This document shows, piece after piece, positions 17,346-24,737 of a stretch of DNA of 64,000 nt (within the stretch, counting starts at the first letter, position 1; each line of letters starts with the position of its first letter). A program made the translations under genes and the position numbers. This DNA is from Pseudomonadota bacterium (GTDB lineage Bacteria > Desulfobacterota > Desulfovibrionia > Desulfovibrionales > Desulfovibrionaceae): the NCBI GenBank assembly GCA_023433925.1, contig JAEYTO010000024.1, positions 1 through 64,000 on the forward strand, given 5' to 3'. The notes beneath the pieces are model-generated. The model searched no databases. It had not been told where the DNA came from and saw only the letters and a program-made list of their open reading frames with translations.

Positions 17346-18437
17346 ATGAGCAGCATACCAGGACAGAACTCCGTTCAAATGGATAATCTGGCTAAACAGA
17401 TCTCTGACCATAGGAACAGTCCATACAGACAGATGTCTGCTCACGTTTGCATTAGCAGCGGCGAATCTGCTCGGACAAACCAAGTGGACAAATCAGAAGA
17501 GCAAATTCCTGTTCAAGAGACCGGTAAACCATTGGCGCTGTATCGACAGCGTCCAATACTACGCACCGAGCAGCAATGGAAAGTTGCAGCTTTCATCGAC
17601 AGGCATGAGCAAATCAGCGGACACTCGCGAGTGATCGCTAAGGAAATCGGGGTTCCATACGCAACCTTGCGGCGCATATTGCGCGATCTGCGGCAAACTG
17701 AGCTAATTCGGTATGGAGAGTTACCTCGGCGTACTGGTATTTGGGTACAGGCTCTTCCCAGGCTCCGATTGGTTCTCGAAGGCACAAGCATGTCGCTGTG
17801 CAATTCGAGCAGACATACTGCTCAGACCATTCAAGCAGACCAAGCGGCTTCTAGATTAGATAGATTAAATACTTCTCACTCTTCTATACGTGAGCAAACC
17901 GATCGGACAAACCTCGACTTAGTCTCCCACAGCAAGCTAAAATATCTTTCCGCCACAGATATCGCTCTACAATGGCCAAATCTAGCGCGTTCAGGTTTTG
18001 GTGTGAGCCAAATTGAGCAAATTCTGGAATGTTTGATCAAAGCTGGCAAGCCGACTGATGATATAGCACAAGGGTTAGACCATCTTGAGTGGGCCTTAGA
18101 ACATGGCTGCCTCTTGGATAGTAAAGGCGAGCCAATCAGGAGCCCATGTGACTGGGCATTCCGTTGCTTAGCAAGGCAAGGTTATTATAGCCGACCGCAA
18201 GGTTACGTATCGCCAGCGGAACAGGCTGAGCGCGATCGAGTAGATGCTGCGAACGCGGTCCGTAGAGCGCGCGAAGAGGCCGAGATGGCCGAGTTCGCTT
18301 CATGGTTAAGCAACCTGAGTCAAGCGGATCGAGCCCAAATTATTCGACCTAAGCGAGGCCCAGACGACGTTCAACTTCGTATGTACTGGCGCAAGCATAT
18401 GAACACAACGGCGAGTAACGAGGCATGTTTCGGCTAG
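17346..18437 (+). CDS. Island protein with winged helix-turn-helix domain, function unknown
   Basis: A 363-residue protein. Residues about 75-135 form a helix-turn-helix of replication/regulator type (FIDRHEQISGHSRVIAKEIG, then PYATLRRILRDLRQ). A central Ser/Thr-rich stretch links to a helical C-terminus with DWAFRCLARQGYYSRPQGYV and a charged coiled region rich in Arg/Glu/Ala. ATG 17346 has a GAGGAG site 8 nt upstream. Its stop codon lies inside the perfect palindrome at 18428-18443. Its place before mobC-mobA suggests a role in replication, control or mobilization of the element. I do not recognise a named family. Confidence 0.65.
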   Translation: MSSIPGQNSVQMDNLAKQISDHRNSPYRQMSAHVCISSGESARTNQVDKSEEQIPVQETGKPLALYRQRPILRTEQQWKVAAFIDRHEQISGHSRVIAKEIGVPYATLRRILRDLRQTELIRYGELPRRTGIWVQALPRLRLVLEGTSMSLCNSSRHTAQTIQADQAASRLDRLNTSHSSIREQTDRTNLDLVSHSKLKYLSATDIALQWPNLARSGFGVSQIEQILECLIKAGKPTDDIAQGLDHLEWALEHGCLLDSKGEPIRSPCDWAFRCLARQGYYSRPQGYVSPAEQAERDRVDAANAVRRAREEAEMAEFASWLSNLSQADRAQIIRPKRGPDDVQLRMYWRKHMNTTASNEACFG

Positions 18438-18496
18438 CCGAAACCCTCGCCGGGGCTGCGCCCCTGGACCCCCTTGCTGCATAGAGGAGATGATCA
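18428..18496. other. Candidate origin of transfer (oriT)
   Basis: A perfect 16-bp palindrome (TTTCGGCT/AGCCGAAA, 18428-18443) is followed by a GGGGC-TGC-GCCCC hairpin (18452-18464) and TGGACCCCC, directly upstream of mobC-mobA. Palindromes beside the relaxosome genes are the usual layout of MOBP origins. No nic site can be named by eye. The GGGGCTGCGCCCC...GGACCCC part also resembles the chromosomal dispersed repeats. Confidence 0.4.
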
Positions 18497-18859
18497 ATGC
18501 CCAGGCTTAAGGGTGGCCGACCCTCTCTGCCAGATACTCGGAAGCGCCGACATTCCGTTGGCTGCCGTCTAACCGACGACGAGTTAGCCGAAGCAAAAGC
18601 TCGCGCAAGGTCATACGGTATGCAACTTGGAGAGTTCGTGCGGACTGCGGCCTTAGCCCGCAGGATGCCCCCACCCCCGGCCCCAGCGATCAATCGCCAA
18701 ACGAGCTTGGAGTTGGCCCGCGCTGGCAACCTCTGCATGCGTGCCATCAAGGCCATAGAAGCAGGTAGAGTAAATGGGTTGTCCGTTGAACCATTCAAAA
18801 AGCTCTGGGTATTGATTCAGGTTGCAAGACGGGATTTGATAAACAGTAGGAAAATTTAG
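18497..18859 (+). CDS. mobC: MobC-like relaxosome accessory protein
   Basis: A 120-residue protein. The basic N-terminus is followed by a ribbon-helix-helix-like segment (VGCRLTDDELAEAKARARS, about 22-40) typical of plasmid mobilization relaxosome proteins, then a helical C-terminal part. Such proteins bind oriT and help the relaxase open the strands. ATG 18497 follows GAGGAG. The stop TAG shares its G with the GTG start of the relaxase gene, a translational coupling usual for mobC-mobA pairs. Confidence 0.82.
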   Translation: MPRLKGGRPSLPDTRKRRHSVGCRLTDDELAEAKARARSYGMQLGEFVRTAALARRMPPPPAPAINRQTSLELARAGNLCMRAIKAIEAGRVNGLSVEPFKKLWVLIQVARRDLINSRKI

Positions 18860-20163
18860 TGATTCCGAACATTACAAAGGGACGAGGGTTTAGAGGGGCT
18901 GCCGAGTACGTCTTGAGCAAGCCAGGAGCGGAACGATTGGACTGCGGCACAATGCTTGGTAGGACACCGCGTGATCTTGCAAAAGAAGTAGCTGAATTAA
19001 GATCAGGTAATCGCCGGCTTACTCGTGCCGTGCTGCATGTCTCGCTTTCAATCGCTCCCGAAGAAAAGCTTAGCAACCAAAAATGGATACAGATCGCTGA
19101 GTGCTATATGCAACGTATGGGCTTCAACAATGCACCATGGTTTGCAGCAAGGCATACAGATACAGACCACGAACATATACATATAGTTGGGATACGCCTG
19201 GATATCATCTCAGGCAAAACAATAACCGACAAACAAGATTACACCCGAAGCGCTCGTGCTTGCCAGGAGATTGAGCGCATGTACGGGTTACGCTCGGGCG
19301 CAATGACTCCTGTCGAGGCCGCGCGAATGAAGCGTTATGAGTGTGAACATGATCGTGATCAAGCCGATTTGGCTCTGAGTCGCGATGCAGCAAAATTTTC
19401 TGAGGAAAATAAGCTTTGGTACGCAAAGGAAGAATGGTTGGCCGAGCACTTACTTGCCGCGCCGAACAAAGCTAACCAGTCATTAACTCAAGAGCATGTG
19501 CATGCGCATTCTGAGGCCGCTAAGGGCCTCCTGGGTAGTATTTTGAGAACCGAGTTGGGCCAGACATCCAACAAAAAGGCTAAAGATGAAATAGAAGCCA
19601 GTAAGCGGCTGGAGGAACATGCCAAGATTCAAAAGGTTCTGGTTGAATGGCAACCTCACCAGTTTGAAGGGCGAAATACCTACGAAATTGTCCGAGAGCA
19701 CATCCTTAGGTCGACCTGGGAGGAGGCAAACGCACGCCGCAGCGATGTCATGAGGAAAGCCCAGAAGCTGCGAGAGCGATGGGCACGATATATCCAGAGT
19801 CTACGTACCAAATTGGAGCGGCACCCAGCTCATTCGCGCAACTGGCTTTGGCTAAAACTGCACCCCTATCAGTCCCAAAACTATATGGAATTATCTGAAA
19901 TAATGAAAGAAGTCAGAAATGAACCAAACAAGGTTGCAGCCTGGGAGTATGATACGTTGCACGAGATTAACCAGTATGAAAAACACGCTGAAGCCAAGCT
20001 TTATATAGAGATTAGGCGTCTACAGCACGATATCGAAGAAAAGATTCAAGCTCATGTTGAAAAAAAGAGAACTCTGGAAATACGACTTAGAGAACTTTCA
20101 GAAATTGTCGAAAATGAACAAGAGCAAGCAGTCGAAGCCACTTACATATCTCCTGGACTCTAG
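18859..20163 (+). CDS. mobA: MobA/VirD2-type relaxase (MOBP-like)
   Basis: A 434-residue DNA relaxase expected to nick oriT and lead the strand out during conjugative transfer. The N-terminal region holds a candidate catalytic Tyr17 (AAEYVLSK) and the metal-binding three-His signature HTDTDHEHIHIV at 99-110. The C-terminal half (about 180-430) is highly charged and coiled-coil. A GTG start overlaps the mobC stop. No coupling protein or type IV secretion gene is present in the window, so this element is mobilizable rather than self-transmissible. Confidence 0.88.
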   Translation: MIPNITKGRGFRGAAEYVLSKPGAERLDCGTMLGRTPRDLAKEVAELRSGNRRLTRAVLHVSLSIAPEEKLSNQKWIQIAECYMQRMGFNNAPWFAARHTDTDHEHIHIVGIRLDIISGKTITDKQDYTRSARACQEIERMYGLRSGAMTPVEAARMKRYECEHDRDQADLALSRDAAKFSEENKLWYAKEEWLAEHLLAAPNKANQSLTQEHVHAHSEAAKGLLGSILRTELGQTSNKKAKDEIEASKRLEEHAKIQKVLVEWQPHQFEGRNTYEIVREHILRSTWEEANARRSDVMRKAQKLRERWARYIQSLRTKLERHPAHSRNWLWLKLHPYQSQNYMELSEIMKEVRNEPNKVAAWEYDTLHEINQYEKHAEAKLYIEIRRLQHDIEEKIQAHVEKKRTLEIRLRELSEIVENEQEQAVEATYISPGL

Positions 20164-20208
20164 ATAATACCCAATGAACTGCTCTATTAACACTAAGGAG
20201 GTTGAGTC

Positions 20209-20679
20209 ATGACAAATTCATATGAGCACCTAACTAAGGAAATTCAGGAGCTGAGCACAAAAGAGACAAATGAAGATGTTCTTGTAGATAAACTAGATCG
20301 CATTGCAGGTAAGCTTGTTGAATATGTCATGGAAGCCATGAAAATCGCTGGACCGGGCAGTGAACTCCGTGGGTTATTGTCAGAACTGTGGGAGGCTTTA
20401 ATTGTAAATGATGAGCGCGCAGTGATCGCCCTTGTCAAGGCGATAGCAAAAATAATAAAACGGCTGATTAACAACAAGGATAAGCAGTGCATTATTTTTT
20501 GGGAATGCCTAAGATGTGATGAAAGGACAAATAGAGAACTACAGCTAGAATTTGAGGCAGCAATCAAAGCTCAACTTAAAATAGTTGATACCATCATCTC
20601 CACAGCTCTGGTTGTTATGATTGCAGATTGGTATATTGCTGAATTGCAATATACATTTGATTCATCTCCTCGGATGTAA
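20209..20679 (+). CDS. Hypothetical helical protein of the island
   Basis: A 156-residue, mostly helical, acidic/basic alternating protein. Residues about 55-100 carry a hydrophobic-basic helix (AVIALVKAIAKIIKRLINNK), and a second hydrophobic stretch lies near 125-145 (IVDTIISTALVVMIADWYIA), possibly membrane-associated. A very good ribosome site (AAGGAGG) precedes ATG 20209. It follows mobA by 45 bp and is probably cotranscribed. No family recognised; an immunity, surface-exclusion or pore-like role is only a guess. Confidence 0.6.
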   Translation: MTNSYEHLTKEIQELSTKETNEDVLVDKLDRIAGKLVEYVMEAMKIAGPGSELRGLLSELWEALIVNDERAVIALVKAIAKIIKRLINNKDKQCIIFWECLRCDERTNRELQLEFEAAIKAQLKIVDTIISTALVVMIADWYIAELQYTFDSSPRM

Positions 20680-20700
20680 TTCCCGCCAAGGGGGCATATT

Positions 20701-20922
20701 ATGCAATCAGTATGGGACTGGATGGCCCAGGTTGACCTGGCTGGACCAGCATGCCCTCTAGAGCTGCTGGAAAGTTTGCTGAATGAGGCCGCCTCGGAGA
20801 TAAGAGACTCGCAGGATTATCAGTATGTATTAGGCTTCTTCCATGGACGATTGCTGCACGAAAAGCTTGGTGGTATCGATCCTGGCACTACGCGACAGCC
20901 AAATGAAAAGCGCAATATCTAG
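20701..20922 (+). CDS. Small hypothetical protein
   Basis: A 73-residue acidic protein (MQSVWDWMAQVDLAGPACPL...) placed 21 bp after the previous island gene, with a GGGGG-type ribosome site. No recognisable domain. It is the last rightward gene before the convergent restriction operon and probably belongs to the mob-linked transcript. Confidence 0.55.
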   Translation: MQSVWDWMAQVDLAGPACPLELLESLLNEAASEIRDSQDYQYVLGFFHGRLLHEKLGGIDPGTTRQPNEKRNI

Positions 20923-20992
20923 GATCTTGTACCTTTACAGAACCGAAATCGGCGGAGATGCGAATATTTAGCGAGCATTTTCAAATATTAGG

Positions 20993-22006
20993 TCACTCGC
21001 TCTCCTCAATCGCCTCCGGCACGTACACGCGCTTCAAGGGCAGTAGGCCCTTATACTTTGAGTCGAACTGCTCGTAATGCGCCAGGATCAGGTCGACCAG
21101 TTCGTTGCCGTCGATAAGGCGCAGGTTGCTTTTGCTCTTGGCGAAGTTGGCGGCCTGGTTGGTAAAGCTGCCCAGCGTGACCAGCAGGCCGAATTCGCCG
21201 TTGCCGACCTTGCCATATAGGGCAGAGACAATCGGGTCGCCGACGCTCCCGTCAGTGCTTTTCACCTGCACCTTGATGATGGGCGGCTCGAAGCCCAGTT
21301 CGTCCTTGTGCGCGATGATGTCGATGCCGCCATCCGGGCCTTCGGGAGACACGCGCGTGCGGTAGCCCATCGTGTTCAGCAGATGCCCAACGAACTCGGC
21401 CAGGGGATGCCCTTTCAGCTCCTGGGCCAGACGCTTCAGGATGAAGTCGCGGGTGGATTCGACGATCTCGTCGGCGACAGCGGCCACGCTCTCGTCCTGC
21501 TTCACGGGCGGGGGGACGGCCTTGCCCTCGGCAGCGGCGCGGAACTCCTCGGCATAGCCCTTAATCTGGAATAGGCTCAGGGCCGACCCGATTTCATACA
21601 GCGCGCCCTGGGAGAACTTCGTGCGCGGGGCCGAGGCAAGCCATTTCACCTGGCGCAGGTGCGGATAGCCAGGTTCCAGGTTCGGGTCGTACCGGTATGA
21701 CCCCTCGATGCGGCCGATGTGCACCTTGCGGTCGCGCTTGGAGGGATAGACCACCAGGTCGCCGGGCTTCATCTCGTGTACGAAGCGGAAAAGCTGGCCC
21801 GCGTTGTTGGGTATCGCGCCGGGCTTCTTCTCCGGCCAGGCTGTGGCCACGGCGGTCTTGAAGGCCTCGCGGTCAGGTGTCAGCTTGCTCAAGTCGCCCA
21901 GCTTGGCCCAGCCCACGGCGATGCAGTTCTTGCGCAGGAACAGGGAGTCGGCCTCGCCGGTGCGGCCGGCGTGCATGCCCCAGAGGGTGGTTTCGGTGTC
22001 CTTCAT
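20993..22006 (-). CDS. Mrr-like restriction endonuclease with N-terminal EVE/PUA-like region
   Basis: A 337-residue protein. The N-terminal half (about 1-150: LWGMHAGRTGEADSLFLRKN, then PGDLVVYPSKRDRKVHIGRI) resembles small EVE/PUA-like domains that read modified bases. The C-terminal part (about 180-310) is an Mrr-type PD-(D/E)XK nuclease with GPDGGIDIIAHK and the IKVQVKS catalytic lysine strand. It is the last gene of the hsdR-hsdM-hsdS transcript, starting 2 bp after the hsdS stop. It could cut DNA bearing foreign modifications. The modified-base reading is inference from fold-like sequence, not shown. Confidence 0.8.
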   Translation of the reverse strand: MKDTETTLWGMHAGRTGEADSLFLRKNCIAVGWAKLGDLSKLTPDREAFKTAVATAWPEKKPGAIPNNAGQLFRFVHEMKPGDLVVYPSKRDRKVHIGRIEGSYRYDPNLEPGYPHLRQVKWLASAPRTKFSQGALYEIGSALSLFQIKGYAEEFRAAAEGKAVPPPVKQDESVAAVADEIVESTRDFILKRLAQELKGHPLAEFVGHLLNTMGYRTRVSPEGPDGGIDIIAHKDELGFEPPIIKVQVKSTDGSVGDPIVSALYGKVGNGEFGLLVTLGSFTNQAANFAKSKSNLRLIDGNELVDLILAHYEQFDSKYKGLLPLKRVYVPEAIEESE

Positions 22007-22008
22007 GG

Positions 22009-23175
22009 CTAGAGTTCTCCGTTGAAGGCGCGGTCGAGGATGGCGGGGATAAGGGCGTCAAGTTCAACAGCCTCTTCTGCTTGGACCTGTACTAAATCAT
22101 CGGTAGCAGCTTGGAGGATATCAAGCTCGGCGACTATTTTCTTTTGATTCGCAAGGGGAATTTTGGGAAAAGGCAAAACAGATAGGATTTTCAAATTGAT
22201 GTTCTTCTGCGCGCTTTGTGGCGCAATCTCCTCTAGATTCTTGCGCATAAACCCCAGATAGTAATACATAAACTCTGAATCAATGTCTTGCTCTGGCGTT
22301 ACTCCGACAATACTGTCTGGTATGCAACAATCAAAATCTAGGATTCCCACAGCACCAATAGTAGCCGCAATGCTAATCAAAACAGTTCCGCGTGGAAATA
22401 GCTTGCTAATCGCTAGCCCTTCTTCATTTAATGTTTGTGACCAGGATTTAATAAGCTTGTTTGAGCCTTCGATTTCACCGATTTGTATCCATGGATAGTT
22501 TCCACCGAAAAAACGAGGGTCATTGCGCGGGCGATGTGAAAACTTACCGCGCTCAAGCTTGCAAACAGTATCAAGCGGGACCGCCCCTTCTGATAATAAA
22601 CCTCTAAAGATAACTGACATCCGTGCGCCACAAAGCGCTTCCGTTTCTATTCTTGCTTTCTGCCGAAGCGGCTTGACATCATTGATTTGCTCCGCCAACT
22701 CCTCAATTTGCGCGACCAGCCGCCGCTGCTCATCCAAGTGCGGAAGGGGCATTTCGTAGTCAAGCACGTGCCCCGGCCGAATGGCCGCATAGTTCGTCGA
22801 ACCTTGCGCTTCAACTTGGTCGCGGAACATCGGCGTGCGGATGAAGTAGTCCAAGAACCGACGGTCTAGCTTTTCAGTGTTGACTTCAAACAAGAAGTAG
22901 TGGCTGCTGACTATGGCACCTTCCAGACTCTTCGGCACGATGCCAAAGCCACCAACCTTGGCATCGATTTCCGCGACAAGAAAGTCGCCGGCACGACAAA
23001 CCTGCTGCTTCTTGGTCTTTATAAGCGCACCTGGGACTTCATCTCGCAGAACGATGCCTTGGGCGTGAAGCTGAACGCGAGGCCGCTTATAAGAAGTTAG
23101 GTCATCGATTTGGATGAACTCCTTGCGATGTACAAGGACTTCACCAAGCCGAACCTTGGGCCATGCTTTCTTCAT
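22009..23175 (-). CDS. hsdS: Type I restriction-modification specificity subunit
   Basis: A 388-residue HsdS. It has two variable target-recognition halves (about 1-165 and 200-350), each followed by a conserved helical spacer (LDEQRRLVAQIEELAEQINDVKP near 145-167 in part, and NQKKIVAELDILQAATDDL near 350). It chooses the DNA sequence for the methylase/nuclease complex. Its ATG overlaps the hsdM stop (ATGA). The middle (about 22150-22700) is AT-richer than the rest of the operon, as expected for a swapped recognition domain. Confidence 0.93.
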   Translation of the reverse strand: MKKAWPKVRLGEVLVHRKEFIQIDDLTSYKRPRVQLHAQGIVLRDEVPGALIKTKKQQVCRAGDFLVAEIDAKVGGFGIVPKSLEGAIVSSHYFLFEVNTEKLDRRFLDYFIRTPMFRDQVEAQGSTNYAAIRPGHVLDYEMPLPHLDEQRRLVAQIEELAEQINDVKPLRQKARIETEALCGARMSVIFRGLLSEGAVPLDTVCKLERGKFSHRPRNDPRFFGGNYPWIQIGEIEGSNKLIKSWSQTLNEEGLAISKLFPRGTVLISIAATIGAVGILDFDCCIPDSIVGVTPEQDIDSEFMYYYLGFMRKNLEEIAPQSAQKNINLKILSVLPFPKIPLANQKKIVAELDILQAATDDLVQVQAEEAVELDALIPAILDRAFNGEL

Positions 23176-24728
23176 GCCCCCGACTCCCCCAGCAGCTTGC
23201 GGATATTTCCCATGATTTCCAATATCCGCTGTTCCTTCTGCATGATGCTTTCGACAAGCTGCTCGGGCGGCAGGTGGGTGATGTCCTCCTTGGCCCTGGG
23301 GTTCTTGCGGTCCAGATTGCAGTTATTGGCCAGCAGTTCTTCCGCCGGGACCTTCCAGGCCCACTCGTTCTCCTCACGCTGGTTCCACCAAGCCTGACAG
23401 GCCGCGAACTCCTCAAACTGGAGCGGCATGGTCTTGGTGTAGTTCTTCCTGCCTTCGGGCAGGGGCTGCTCGTAATACCAGACTTCCTTGGTCGGCCCGG
23501 AGCGGTCGAAGAACAGCAGGTTTGTGGGGATGCCCGTGTAGGGCGCGAACACGCCGTTTGGCAGACGAACGATGGTGTGCAGGTTGAAGTCCTTGAGCAG
23601 TTCTTCCTTGATGCGCGCGCACACGCCGTCGCCGAACAGCGTGCCATTGGGCACGACCACGGCCGCGCGGGCTGGTGGGAAGCCTGTCCTGGGCTGGCGG
23701 CGCAGCTTGCGCATGATGAGCTGAAGGAAGAGAAGCGCGGTTTCGGAGGCCTGTCGGTCATCCGGGAAGTTGGCCTGGATGCCCTTCTCCTCCTCGCCGC
23801 CAAAAGGCGGGTTGGTCAGGATGACATCCACGCGTTCCTTGTCGCCAATCTCGGTCAGCTTGTGGCGCAGGGCGTTGCCTGGGTCGATTTGCGGCGCGTC
23901 CAGGCCGTGTAGCAGCAGGTTCATCTGGCACAGCAGGTAGGGCAAGGGCTTGGCCTCGCAGCCCTGGAGCGAACGCTGCTGAAGCACCTTATGGCCATCG
24001 ACGGTCTTGACCTGCTCCTTTAGGTGCTTGAAGACTTCGACCAGGAATCCGCCAGTGCCTGCGGCCGGGTCCAGGACCATCTCGCCCAAGCGCGGGTTCG
24101 TCACCGCGACCATGAAGCGGATTACCGGGCGCGGGGTGTAGAATTCGCCCGAGTCGCCGGCCGCGTCGCGCATCTCGCGCAGCATGGACTCGTACAGCGC
24201 GCCAAGGGTGTGCAGCTCGTCACTGGACGTGAAGTGGATAGAGTTAACCTTGTCGATGACATCGCGCAGCAGGTATCCGCTCTTCATGCGGTTATCGACG
24301 TTCTTGAACACCGTGGCGATCACATCCCGCCGATAGTCGCCATTGGAGCTAGCCAAGCCGCGCAGGTAGGTAAACAGGCCAGCGCCCTCGGACCCGTCAG
24401 GGCGGACCGTCTTCTCATGGTTGATGAAGGCCAGCAGTTCGTCGCCAGTGATGCCCTGCGGGTTAGTGGCCCAATCCCGCCAGCGGTAAGGCGGTTCGAT
24501 GGCCTGACGGAAGCTCTCGCCGGCCAGCGTGGATTCCACTTCCCTTTGCTGCTCCAGGTCGTCAAGGAACTTGAGGAACATAATCCAGGTCAGCAGCGGC
24601 AGGCGATCCAGGTCGCCGTTTAGGCCCTTGTCCTTGCGCATGATATCACGCGCGGACTTGAGCAGGCCCCCCAGGGATTGGGCAGTGGTGAGAGTTTGGT
24701 TGGCCTTAGTTTTCTTCGGGCGTGGCAT
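23172..24728 (-). CDS. hsdM: Type I restriction-modification DNA methyltransferase subunit
   Basis: A 518-residue N6-adenine methyltransferase. An N-terminal helical HsdM_N domain (about 1-130) precedes SAM motif I DPAAGTGGF and the catalytic NPPF, the standard order. It methylates the host target and is required for restriction. ATG 24728 follows AAGGGGA (a TTG one codon upstream is also possible). It begins 9 bp after hsdR and overlaps hsdS by 4 bp. Confidence 0.95.
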   Translation of the reverse strand: MPRPKKTKANQTLTTAQSLGGLLKSARDIMRKDKGLNGDLDRLPLLTWIMFLKFLDDLEQQREVESTLAGESFRQAIEPPYRWRDWATNPQGITGDELLAFINHEKTVRPDGSEGAGLFTYLRGLASSNGDYRRDVIATVFKNVDNRMKSGYLLRDVIDKVNSIHFTSSDELHTLGALYESMLREMRDAAGDSGEFYTPRPVIRFMVAVTNPRLGEMVLDPAAGTGGFLVEVFKHLKEQVKTVDGHKVLQQRSLQGCEAKPLPYLLCQMNLLLHGLDAPQIDPGNALRHKLTEIGDKERVDVILTNPPFGGEEEKGIQANFPDDRQASETALLFLQLIMRKLRRQPRTGFPPARAAVVVPNGTLFGDGVCARIKEELLKDFNLHTIVRLPNGVFAPYTGIPTNLLFFDRSGPTKEVWYYEQPLPEGRKNYTKTMPLQFEEFAACQAWWNQREENEWAWKVPAEELLANNCNLDRKNPRAKEDITHLPPEQLVESIMQKEQRILEIMGNIRKLLGESGA

Positions 24729-24737
24729 CAAATCCCC

